From NCBI GenBank assembly GCA_942159475.1, contig OW804096.1, positions 87,337,784 through 87,401,783 on the forward strand: a DNA stretch of 64,000 bases, written 5' to 3'. Within the stretch, counting starts at the first letter, position 1. Each line of letters starts with the position of its first letter. The position numbers were made by a program, and so were the translations under genes. This document shows positions 52,360-61,631 of this stretch, one piece after another. This DNA is from Sthenelais limicola (Eukaryota > Annelida > Polychaeta > Phyllodocida > Sigalionidae). Below the pieces are notes generated by a model. It searched no databases and had not been told where the DNA came from. It saw nothing but the letters and a program-made list of their open reading frames with translations.

Positions 52360-55300
52360 CTATAAACTGTTATATAAACCAGCCCAGGATTTCCATTCCT
52401 TTCTATGTGTGGGGCTCATATAGGAGGCATCCTGCATGGTTCGCAGCTTGCCCTTTAATTCTCTTAGAAAGCCAAACAGACAAATGTTGTTGTTTCCGAA
52501 CAACTTAGTTTTGTAAATATAAAACCTGGCGTAGATGAGGATGTAATTCCATATCCTATATTTTTCATCTATACAGGGGATTCCTAGAATCATAAAGACC
52601 GCGTTGATATCGTTAGCGATCTCGTCGTCTAACCATGGGTTATTACACGCCCAATTTTTAAGGCAATGCCAAAAGGTACAGGTTTTTTCACAGTCTATGA
52701 AGAAATGGAACAAGTCGTCGACAGAGTCGCAATATCTACATAAGTTAGAAGGAACGATCTTCATATCATTTAAGTGAAGATTACACACAATCAACCTATT
52801 AATCACCTGGTATTGAAAGGACTGCAACCTCACGTCCCTTGTGCATTTAAAAGGTGCGCGGTACCACATGTCAAACTCTAAATTCGTAATGTCAATATCT
52901 TTCTCTAGAAATTTTTTGTACCACTCGCTATTCCGTTCTTTCTGTGAATAGAGGCATTTTTTGACCGCATTGTAAAACACCTTGGTGGGAGCTATTAAAA
53001 TATCTACTTCCTCCGACCCAATTACACACATGAGTTCGTCTGCATAATTATTGACCTCTCCATCATTAACGATTTGAAGCCAACGGTCTGGGATTTTCTT
53101 ACGGAGGCTCATTTCCTCCAGGAAATTAATACGTATATTAAAATCACTCTTAATTTCGTTTTTATTCTTGACCCTACCGTAATTTATTACATCTTCGATT
53201 CTAATGATCTTTCTCCTTTTCCAAAGATTGACATTACCTATACCATCCTCAAGGTTAATCCATCTATTGTTCCATATTTTTTCACACAAGACACTTTTCT
53301 TACTTCTAGGCTGCTGGAGCCCATAAAACCTATCCCACACCTTGAAAACCTCCGTGTAAAATTCGGAAAAACTAGCATTGATAAGTTGTCTATTACTGCA
53401 TACTTTCCTGATATTTCGTCCAAGGTATTCCTTGACGAGGGCCTTCCATTTATCAGCTGGATTATTTATTAACCTTTGGACCCACTTCAGTTTGTTCGTG
53501 ATGAGCTTGGCTCGCACGTCGTGAAGTTTCAAGCCACCGTCACTTATATCTCTACATAGGTAATAGTTGGCTACTCTGTATTTGCCTTTCTTCCACACAA
53601 ATTCGCTTACAAGTTTTTGTATTTCGCATATTTTGTCTTCCTCGACGACAATCAAGTTGGCTACGTACATGAAAAGAGGGATAATTAGAACATTAGCAAT
53701 TGTAATTCTTCCCTTTAATGAAATGTCTCTCTTACTCCAATGCTTTACTACAACATTAGCTTTCTCAAAGGCAGATTCGAAATTTATGGAGTTTTGTAGT
53801 TGTTTGTTAAAAGGATAAACTAGGTGGACACCTAATATTTTCATGCAATTCGTCCAATTGATATCTTGACAGACCTGTTGGGTAAGGACCATTTCCCCGA
53901 TGTTAAATCCTCTGGTTTTTCCAACATTCAGAGTTAGACCAGAGACAAGACTAAATTCATTAATTATTTGTATCATTTTGGCAAGCGCGCTTTCATTATC
54001 CGCCATGATCGTCATGTCATCGGCAAATTGAATGATCTTATTCTCAACACCACCGAATACTATGCCGCTGCATTCAGGGTCACTACGAATTCTAGCCGCG
54101 AGCCTTTCCACAACAATTATAAATAGTAAAGATGATATGGGATCGCCTTGTTTCACCCCTTTTCTCACGTCAAACCACTCGGACAAGTGTCCATTATTCG
54201 TTATACAAGCTTTGGAACCAGACATCAAACACTTAATCCATCTTAGGAAATTGTCACCTACATTTAACTCCTTTAAGCATTTATACAGGAAGCTCCAAGA
54301 TACCGAGTCATAAGCTTTCTTAAAATCGAGAGAAACAAACAAACCTTTTCTTTTGTTTTTATCTAAAAATATGGTTACATCTTCTAACCTTCTTACCGCG
54401 CAGCCTATATAGCGGTCTTTAATAAATCCGTATTGGTCTTCGTTAATTACTGAGTTAATACAATTTTTTAGCCTGGCGCATAACATTTTAGATATTAGCT
54501 TATAATCTGTGTTTAACAGAGTAATGGGTCGCCAGCTGCCAATTAGTTTCAAGTTACAATCTTTTTTTGGAATTAAGGTTACTATGCCCCTGTACATATC
54601 TTGGGACAGTTGTTCCTGAACAAAACATTCATTCATAACTTTCATAAAGAGTGGTTCAAGGGACGGCCAGAAAAACTTATAAAATTCCACGGGAAGCCCA
54701 TCCGGGCCGGGTGCTTTGTTAGCTGCCACAGAATCAAGAGTTTTCTTAATCTCATCTTTGGTATAAGATTTGTTAAGAAGTTCACATTCAGTCGGATCAA
54801 AGGTTGGACCGTCATAGCCTGATAAGAATTGGTTGTGTATAGAAGGATCGAGCACGTGCTCTTTGTACAGCTCACAGTAAAATTCCTTTTTTTTCTTTAG
54901 GATTTCTTCAGGTTTATTTACCGTTACACCATTAACTTCTAGTTGTGAGATCACTTTTTTCTTATAATTCCTTTTTTCAAGGTTTAGGAAATAGGCTGAG
55001 GGTTTCTCACCGTCTACCAACCACTGAGCTCTGCTCCTAGCCATCGCTCCTTGTGCTTTTATATATTGTGTGGCTCTTAGATCGTCCTGAATATTCTCAC
55101 ATTCCCTACTCTCCGCTTGGTTAAGAACACCTTTTTGAAACAGAACCTTTAACCTGTCACGGTATATACTCTCATTCTTGCGTTTTATCCTATTCATGTT
55201 TTTTGTAAATTTTATAGTTTCAAATCTAATAACAAATTTCATGTAATCCCATTGTATTCTGGCGTTACTTAATTCATCAGCACACTGTGCCTCCATAATC

Positions 55301-56121
55301 TTTTCTTTAATCAACGACACATATTCTTCATTACCTAGGAGGTACTTACTAAATTTCCATACTCCTGGACCTCTTAACTCTTCATTCGACTTAATAGCAA
55401 AGGAAATTAAATTATGATCTGAGTGTTCACAGAATACATTATTGACTTCTTTTATTTCGGTTCTTAGGACCGAGCTAATCATACAATAGTCGAGTCTTGA
55501 GGTTTGACCACGTCTTAACCAGGTTGACATATTACATCCTTCCGGAGACATTTCTCTAATAATGTCACATAGATCAAAATCGTTTATGATTTTTAACATT
55601 TCCTTCAAACCGTCATATTTAACATGCTGACTATCACTGAGGTTCAAGAATTCCTCCTCAGGGGTGATATTTAAGTTATAGTCTCCCATAAGAATAAGTG
55701 ATCTATCTGCTTTTAAGTCGAGAATATCTCTAAGCGTTTTACATGTGAGCACCTGTTCTTTGTACATGTCTTTGGTTGGTAGGTATAGAGAGAAAACAGA
55801 GTATTCTTTTTGTTCAATAACAATATCTAAATATGCGATTCTACCAGTATCGTCACCACCTTTACATGTTATAGTAGCGTCTAAGTCTTTTGATATCAAA
55901 ATAGCCACCCCTCTCGCGTTGCTCTTACCATGGATGAAGTGAGCTTTGCCCTGCCACTGACTATGCCATATTTTAATATCTTTGCATGTACTGTGAGTTT
56001 CTTGTAGGGCGAATATTGCATTCTTTTTTGTATTAAGGAATCTGAATAAGGCTTTTCTTTTTTTAATGCTAGACACTCCGTTAACATTTAGGGAATAGAA
56101 GTTGATATTGTTGCCTTCCAT
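52360..56121 (-). CDS. LINE ORF2: endonuclease and reverse transcriptase (L1/Tx1-like)
   Basis: 1253 residues, ATG at 56121, no breaks. Endonuclease: FYSLNVNGV, FALQETH, GDYNLN and SDHNLIS give the catalytic Asn, Glu, Asp and His positions. Reverse transcriptase: SLDFKKAYDSVSW (A), VKQGDPISSLLF (B) and QFADDMT (C). The C-terminus has a CCHC-like knuckle (CRYCDSVDDLFHFFIDC), usual for L1/Tx1 elements. It starts 51 bases after the ORF1 stop. It copies the element RNA at a nicked target. Confidence 0.95.
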   Translation of the reverse strand: MEGNNINFYSLNVNGVSSIKKRKALFRFLNTKKNAIFALQETHSTCKDIKIWHSQWQGKAHFIHGKSNARGVAILISKDLDATITCKGGDDTGRIAYLDIVIEQKEYSVFSLYLPTKDMYKEQVLTCKTLRDILDLKADRSLILMGDYNLNITPEEEFLNLSDSQHVKYDGLKEMLKIINDFDLCDIIREMSPEGCNMSTWLRRGQTSRLDYCMISSVLRTEIKEVNNVFCEHSDHNLISFAIKSNEELRGPGVWKFSKYLLGNEEYVSLIKEKIMEAQCADELSNARIQWDYMKFVIRFETIKFTKNMNRIKRKNESIYRDRLKVLFQKGVLNQAESRECENIQDDLRATQYIKAQGAMARSRAQWLVDGEKPSAYFLNLEKRNYKKKVISQLEVNGVTVNKPEEILKKKKEFYCELYKEHVLDPSIHNQFLSGYDGPTFDPTECELLNKSYTKDEIKKTLDSVAANKAPGPDGLPVEFYKFFWPSLEPLFMKVMNECFVQEQLSQDMYRGIVTLIPKKDCNLKLIGSWRPITLLNTDYKLISKMLCARLKNCINSVINEDQYGFIKDRYIGCAVRRLEDVTIFLDKNKRKGLFVSLDFKKAYDSVSWSFLYKCLKELNVGDNFLRWIKCLMSGSKACITNNGHLSEWFDVRKGVKQGDPISSLLFIIVVERLAARIRSDPECSGIVFGGVENKIIQFADDMTIMADNESALAKMIQIINEFSLVSGLTLNVGKTRGFNIGEMVLTQQVCQDINWTNCMKILGVHLVYPFNKQLQNSINFESAFEKANVVVKHWSKRDISLKGRITIANVLIIPLFMYVANLIVVEEDKICEIQKLVSEFVWKKGKYRVANYYLCRDISDGGLKLHDVRAKLITNKLKWVQRLINNPADKWKALVKEYLGRNIRKVCSNRQLINASFSEFYTEVFKVWDRFYGLQQPRSKKSVLCEKIWNNRWINLEDGIGNVNLWKRRKIIRIEDVINYGRVKNKNEIKSDFNIRINFLEEMSLRKKIPDRWLQIVNDGEVNNYADELMCVIGSEEVDILIAPTKVFYNAVKKCLYSQKERNSEWYKKFLEKDIDITNLEFDMWYRAPFKCTRDVRLQSFQYQVINRLIVCNLHLNDMKIVPSNLCRYCDSVDDLFHFFIDCEKTCTFWHCLKNWACNNPWLDDEIANDINAVFMILGIPCIDEKYRIWNYILIYARFYIYKTKLFGNNNICLFGFLRELKGKLRTMQDASYMSPTHRKEWKSWAGLYNSL

Positions 56122-56171
56122 AATGAGATAGGTGTAGGTCTTAAATTAACAATAACTGGCTAAAAACACAT

Positions 56172-57584
56172 TTAAGCACTGCCCCCTCCAGCCACATCCA
56201 TGCCTTCTTCTTCCTCGTCGTTCTCGTCGATGGTGGGATCCTTTGTAACCAGTTCTTTTCTAATGGTCATCCATGAGCGACCTAAAAGGTTCCCATCTTT
56301 GTTCCATTTACTTTGGTCAAGAACATCATCATCGTACAAACTGAGGCCAATGCCCCAACCTGTCTTGGCAGCGGAGGCTTCGCCGATCTCCTTGTCTTCA
56401 GTGGCGATCAAGTACAAGCCTATGAAGTTGTTGTACTTTACTTTCGCTCTAAGAGCTCTTAGCAGGTTCTCCTCTCTTGTGTCCTCCCATTTATTCCAGA
56501 CAGTATCTGAAACGTATGCGCTGAGGGCGAACTTGCATTGCACTGGGTCTTCAAAGCTCATCACCATTTGAGCCTTTGGCAGATCATTATCAAGAATAGC
56601 TTTTGTGTAGGCCAAGAACTGCTCTACGCAGTTGTACCACCTGCCCTCTACCTTGAATTTAGCCAGATAGTGGTTGGAGAGTGGGCATTCCTTGGTAAAG
56701 AAAACGAAGGTTTGCCCATCCTCCCTCTTGGCCAGAAATCCCGGTGTGAAGCGCTTTGGTAATAGCTCTAACTGGTCGAACTTAAATCTTCTATTATCAA
56801 GTATGACGTCTCCATTGGCATTGATAACAGTTTCATATCTTCGAGAGGCTCTTGCAGCGGCCACGCAAGGTCTGGCTCTTGCGATCCGCTTCCGAACCAC
56901 CTCCGGGAGGTCCTTTCTTATCCAGTATTTCCTCTTGCCTTCCAAATCCAGGCTCTTTTCAAGATTACCTCTTTTAGCCCACACACCTCGTACATCCTTA
57001 ACAGAGTCAAAAGTCATTAGAATCGGAGCAGCCATACCTCTTCCCATTCGTCTTGCAACGTATTGTACGGCTTTAGAGACACCCATGCTGTTTTCTAAGA
57101 CAAAGGCGGCCATGTTTTGGCACATTAGATCATCCTCTGTCTCCTCTTCTTTATCCGCACCGTCTAATACCAGATTTAGCTCCAGGTCTTTTATCCTTTC
57201 CTTGATTCTCTCTTCTTCCTCTTTTTTGATTGAGGCTCCCGCAGCAACCAGCCTACGGTCGTCTTTCTTCACCATGTTTATTTTCATGATCTCCAGCTCG
57301 TCGTTCTGTCTTGTCAGTTCTTCCTCGAACTTATCTTGTCTCAGATCACGCTCAAGATTCGCCGAATCATTTGCGTCTAACCTCACCTCATGTTTGGCGA
57401 TATCCTTTTTATTCTTATCTGCGGTACCTTTAAATGTCTCTTGTAATTTCTCAAACATCTGTTTGATTTCCTCGTTCGAGATCCCTTTTCCGGCCATTTC
57501 AACGACTTGTTTCTTATTCGCCGTTTCGTCTCCACCCTCCTGTCTCCTTCTCTTTTCAGAACCGGAGGGGTTTCTAGAAGACAT
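56172..57584 (-). CDS. LINE ORF1: coiled coil, RRM-like region and C-terminal NADAR domain, intact
   Basis: 470 residues, ATG at 57584, uninterrupted. Residues 1-40 are polar with a basic patch. A charged coiled coil follows to about residue 135. Then LNLVLDGADKEEE and RRMGRGMAAPILMTF look like the RRM of L1-type ORF1 proteins. Residues 285-450 read as NADAR: FTKECPLSNHYLAKF, YNCVEQFLAYTKAIL, NKWEDTREENLLRALRAK, LIATEDKEIGEAS, TGWGIGLSL, GNLLGRSWMTIRKEL. All the expected conserved positions are present, including the Glu after the Thr-x-Asp segment and the WGxG. The tail is acidic. The enzyme is predicted active on ADP-ribose-type N-glycosides; its role in retrotransposition is unknown. Confidence 0.88.
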   Translation of the reverse strand: MSSRNPSGSEKRRRQEGGDETANKKQVVEMAGKGISNEEIKQMFEKLQETFKGTADKNKKDIAKHEVRLDANDSANLERDLRQDKFEEELTRQNDELEIMKINMVKKDDRRLVAAGASIKKEEEERIKERIKDLELNLVLDGADKEEETEDDLMCQNMAAFVLENSMGVSKAVQYVARRMGRGMAAPILMTFDSVKDVRGVWAKRGNLEKSLDLEGKRKYWIRKDLPEVVRKRIARARPCVAAARASRRYETVINANGDVILDNRRFKFDQLELLPKRFTPGFLAKREDGQTFVFFTKECPLSNHYLAKFKVEGRWYNCVEQFLAYTKAILDNDLPKAQMVMSFEDPVQCKFALSAYVSDTVWNKWEDTREENLLRALRAKVKYNNFIGLYLIATEDKEIGEASAAKTGWGIGLSLYDDDVLDQSKWNKDGNLLGRSWMTIRKELVTKDPTIDENDEEEEGMDVAGGGSA

Positions 57585-58376
57585 CTAAATGTCACAACTT
57601 TAAATTTATCGAGTACCAGAACAGCTGGAACGCCTACGAATGTTTATGTTTATGTTTGCAGCTATCTTCCTGTTCTAGATCCGTAGCGCATGCGTAGAGT
57701 GTGCTGTTAGAACTGGGGCGTACTGACCTATATCGTGTGCTTCCGGTTTAGAAATTTTCCCGCTTCGGGGTTATGTGTGACCGTCAATTAACTAATAAGA
57801 CACTAACTTATTCGACTTTGCTGCTAATATTGTTCACTGAGCTATGTAAGCCCTGTATCCATGTGGATTATAAACTTCTCACCATGTTTCCCGTAGATTT
57901 CGATAGCGAATCCACGTGTAAGCGGTCGGAAGTATATCACTGCGCATGTCCGGCGGCTTTTTCAATATTCAATATATAAAATCACTTCCACATGAATTTG
58001 AGGTATTGTCCGTGCCTTTTGAGGTTATATCCAGTTAGTTAGTAGTGCTAGGCATCTACTGACATACTTTCGTATCGTTATATAGTTCCTATGAGTTGAA
58101 TCTGCTTGTTTCACTCTCGACCATGGAGGAACCCAGGAGTCAAGATGGCTGACACCCAAGCTTGTCCGACACACGTGTGCTAAAACTCAAACACTTATCT
58201 CCCTGTGAAAATCGTACAAAAGTCCCAAATAACTTGTTCAAACGGTTCTCTGTAGCTTTATACAGCCTTCTGCCACTGTGAGTAGCTCAATCCGCCGGGT
58301 AACTGAAAAAAAAAGGGGACAACTAGGCGCGGGCCTTTCGAAACACCTTTTCACGAATCAGTCCAAACCGGAAGCC
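57585..58376 (-). other. 5' UTR of the L1/Tx1-like LINE
   Basis: About 790 bases between the ORF1 start and the right target duplication. It should contain the internal promoter. No long ORF. GC content is higher near the element start (58320-58376). Confidence 0.6.
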
Positions 58377-58391
58377 TGTCTGTATAATGTT

Positions 58392-58724
58392 GATATTCCC
58401 TGCTATATGTACGCCAAAAATTGTAGAGATTCAACGAATTTCATTTTTTCTAAAAAAAATGGCCTCCTGAAATCAAATGCTGCCCGTTTGGGAGAATTAC
58501 TCATATGCTCAAAACGACACACGAACACCTTTTTACAGTGATCTGATATGTCTAGTAATTTCCGTTGCCACAGAACATCCCCTGAACATCGATAGATCGT
58601 TGTTTTAAAGTAATATAGTCATCATAGCATGAATAAAGGAGTAATGAATGTTTTTCCTTCCTCTGCCATACCAGTTAGGCCGTGTTTATAACAGCACTTT
58701 AGGCGACACATCCCCACTATGGGG
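58392..58724. other. Non-coding flank of the LINE
   Basis: AT-rich, no gene or clear repeat seen. Confidence 0.45.
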
Positions 58725-58915
58725 CATGGCTCAGTCAGTAAGTCACTGGACTGTAGAGTAGAAGGTTGGATGCTTGAACCTGGGCCTGCAGCTTTGTTTT
58801 TAGTTTAGCTCTGGGTCGCATAGATGCTAGGTGATTCTACGCGACAGGGATGGCGGGTGGGTTGGCACAGTTGGTGGTGATGGGAAAAGGCAGGAGAAAC
58901 AAAATATCCATTATA
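58725..58915 (+). mobile_element. tRNA-derived SINE, copy 2
   Basis: A box tggctcagtcagtaagtc, B box within gatgcttgaacctggg. The tail tgatgggaaaaggcaggaga matches that of the copy at 49450. The body between head and tail differs, so copies are old or belong to subfamilies. Confidence 0.65.
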
Positions 58916-58984
58916 ATTTAACAGATAAATACCCATCATCAGGGCTAACGATTTGACTAAAGGAAAAAATAGGCGTCAATGCCC

Positions 58985-59205
58985 ACGCTAGTATATCGCC
59001 ACTCTTTCTGGATTGTGCAAGGATGGTGCAAATGCACCCACCTTGAGGACTCTACAAGTACGAACAGAAGCTGAAGCGAGATGTCTGTATAATAGTATTA
59101 TAGTAATTTGGAATTCACTGCCTGCCCATATACGATCACAAGGTGATCCTTTAATATTTAAATCAATCCTTAAGAAATATTTAATGGATAACCAATAGTT
59201 ATCAG
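58985..59205 (+). mobile_element. 3' fragment of a CR1/L2-like LINE
   Basis: A short frame reads RTLQVRTEAEARCLYNSII, then IWNSLPAHIRSQGDP and FKSILKKYL, the conserved end of CR1/L2-type reverse transcriptase proteins (compare YNRLPTVWNKLP in the LINE at 7455). Only the last 60 codons or so remain. Confidence 0.6.
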
Positions 59206-60734
59206 ATCAACGAACTATCATATCTGAGAGGTAATGGCTCCTATAAAAGACTGCTTGCCTACCCGTTGTTTGACTGTAAAATAACGATATTGTTAATATA
59301 TCGGCTTACTTGTAACATATGTAGTATTGTATATATCATATTGTCCGATGTTTGGACCCACAGTTTCTTGTTCTCTCTGCTTAACCATAACCATATTGGT
59401 ACCATTGCATTGATATTATAAAAAACAAAAAACAAATTCATTATACATTTAAATCGATCTGAGCTGAGCAAAATGTACGTCTTCCATTACTCAATACGAC
59501 CTAGTAGTCAAGGTTTACATAGTCTGTACTCCCCTCATCTCATCTCCATTATTTCTTCAACCTCATCTTATCCACAATCTCATTATTTTCATGACGTGAC
59601 GAATAAATGTAACCAATACGTCAGATTGCTATGTTAGCACACACTTAATAAAAAGAATGAAATAAGATGGTATAATTTTTCGACGCCCTACTACCGATTG
59701 TTAAATAAATAGATTACAGGGTTCTTATGAAAACCAGTGTAAATTTCTCCTGTATGAAATAAAAATAGAAACCCCATCTTATTATCTCATTAAAGGTAGT
59801 TGACTCCATGAAAGTGACTAACACATAGTGCAAAAACTTCTTGAATATAATAGAAGAACCAAAGTATGGGTCATGCTTCACAAGCCAGAGGCCAGGGTTC
59901 AATTCCCAGCAGGAATTCTTCTTTTTCAGAACACCAGTTCTCCCAATCAAACAACTGACATACATGTATTTATCTCTGTTGCAGGGATATTTATTATATG
60001 ATGTTAATTGACATTGTTATTCTAATGTAACGGTAGGCACTGCAATAAACAGTTTGTACATAAAATAATAATACCGCAGCACGTTTGGTAAGGAATGGTC
60101 GCATAGGCCTAAATTGATGCAATTTATAGTTTTAATTTTTTTGTAGTCTATCCAGTTAATAGGACCAGTTATGTGCGTAATAGTTTTCACCCTATTACCA
60201 CCGTAAAATGTGCAACAATTAATTTTCACGAGATTCAGATTGGGATATAAGTACCCCATCCCACCACATCCAGTCATAGAGGTAAGTCAATCAATGGCAA
60301 TGGATTCAGTCCGCAATGATTTATCTGATTATTGGCGTAAAATAGAATACAACACGTCAAGATGAACTAAAGCATATTTTATTGTAGAATTGAACATTGG
60401 AAATATATACCTTTGCCTTATCACATAATACATGGTAAAATCTAGTGTATTCGCAAGGGAAATAAAATGTAATATAAATAAATTGTCACAAACACCTGCG
60501 ATAAAACTTCTCCCTCAGAAGGTGTCGCATTCCCGAACACTTCAAATGAAGTTGAGCATTAAAATCAACTTTGTTTGGTTTCTTTTCATAAATAAACAGA
60601 GCAGGGCACCATCTATACATGTATTGAGCGATCTTAGTTTTCATCGATAGGATTGATGTCTGATGTATATTTTAAAACTTGTTATTTTAAAACATGATAT
60701 CTATATAATATATGTATCCTTTGTATTCAAAAAC
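59206..60734. other. Non-coding region with repeat fragments
   Basis: The stretch 59773-59850 is similar to 49068-49135. A B-box-like ccagggttcaattcccagc (about 59890) suggests another SINE remnant. No gene seen. Confidence 0.45.
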
Positions 60735-60876
60735 TCTAGTCTAAAAGGGACCCTCTGGAAGAGCTGTGGCTGCCACAGAAGAGGGCTAATCCCATTTCCG
60801 ATGTAATTATTTTATACATGTATACCTTCTCATGTACTGTTTTCCGGAAATAAACAATATACATACATACATACAT
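60735..60876 (+). mobile_element. Possible 3' tail of a CR1-like LINE
   Basis: accctctggaagagctgtgg, then aagagggctaatcccatt and, at the end, ggaaataaacaata followed by (catа-type) ACATAC repeats. This layout resembles 3' UTRs of CR1-like elements ending in short repeats. Weak evidence. Confidence 0.3.
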
Positions 60877-61631
60877 TCGCAATATCAAATATATCAAAAA
60901 AAATATCAAATTTTTTGAACGACAATGAATGATGATAGCAATATTAAACATGTAATAAAACGACAGGGACTGATGTAAAATATTGAGTATCCGACCAATA
61001 TATGTCAGTTTTTCTAAATAGCTGGCACTTAAAAATTCGAATATGGTTTCATTTTTTCTAATTATATTTTTAAGGAAAGCTAGATATGTTTTGGTCCCAA
61101 TATTGCAACATGTACATATAGTTTCTCTCGGAATCGAAGTTGCCATAAAGGCTTAGCAATACGGCAATTCATTATTCCAAATTCGATCAAGAAAACGGCT
61201 CAATATCACTGTTAAGGCACTATATACCAGGACAATAATGTACAATATAAGAAAAGGTTTCTGAGTCATAGAAATATGTAATGGCTCGGATATAAACATA
61301 ATCTAAAAATAAGGAATAATTTAACCGAGATTCAGTCATAAATAACATATTAATAAGATGATAAAATGATCAAGTTTAACACAACCAGTGTGTTATGGCC
61401 ATTTCCAATAAAACATGCATGCATACTCCTAAACATTCAACTCAAAACTAAAACCTCTATCTTTCACATCTCAGATAAAAAGAATCTGAGGAAAAAACCC
61501 ATAAAATAATCATAAGATTACAACAACTAAAGATCAAATGAATCACCGTGTCACTGTGCAGTCTTATATCATGGAACCGACTACTGAAATAATGTACGAC
61601 AATTTTCATTGAGTTTGATATGGTGTTCTCG
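60877..61631. other. Probable 3' UTR and downstream flank of the host gene
   Basis: AT-rich. An AATAAAA-type signal on the minus strand was not pinned down. No other gene seen. Confidence 0.4.

Larger units (their letters stand above)
51933..58391 (-). mobile_element. Full-length L1/Tx1-like LINE, both ORFs intact, 15-bp target duplication
   Basis: Flanks 51933-51947 and 58377-58391 are identical (tgtctgtataatgtt). The element between them reads on the minus strand: 5' UTR (58376-57585), ORF1 (57584-56172), ORF2 (56121-52360), 3' UTR, then a poly(A) seen as a T run at 51946-51961. Both ORFs are uninterrupted. Perfect duplication, poly(A) tail and open ORFs indicate a young insertion, possibly still able to move. 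Confidence 0.93.

Noticed and set aside
52360..57588. Plus-strand ORFs (for example 56674-57588) opposite the LINE
   Set aside because: Antisense shadows of intact, motif-bearing minus-strand ORFs.
60736..61146. 136-codon minus-strand ORF
   Set aside because: AT-rich, runs through a CATA microsatellite, no conserved pattern or splice context.
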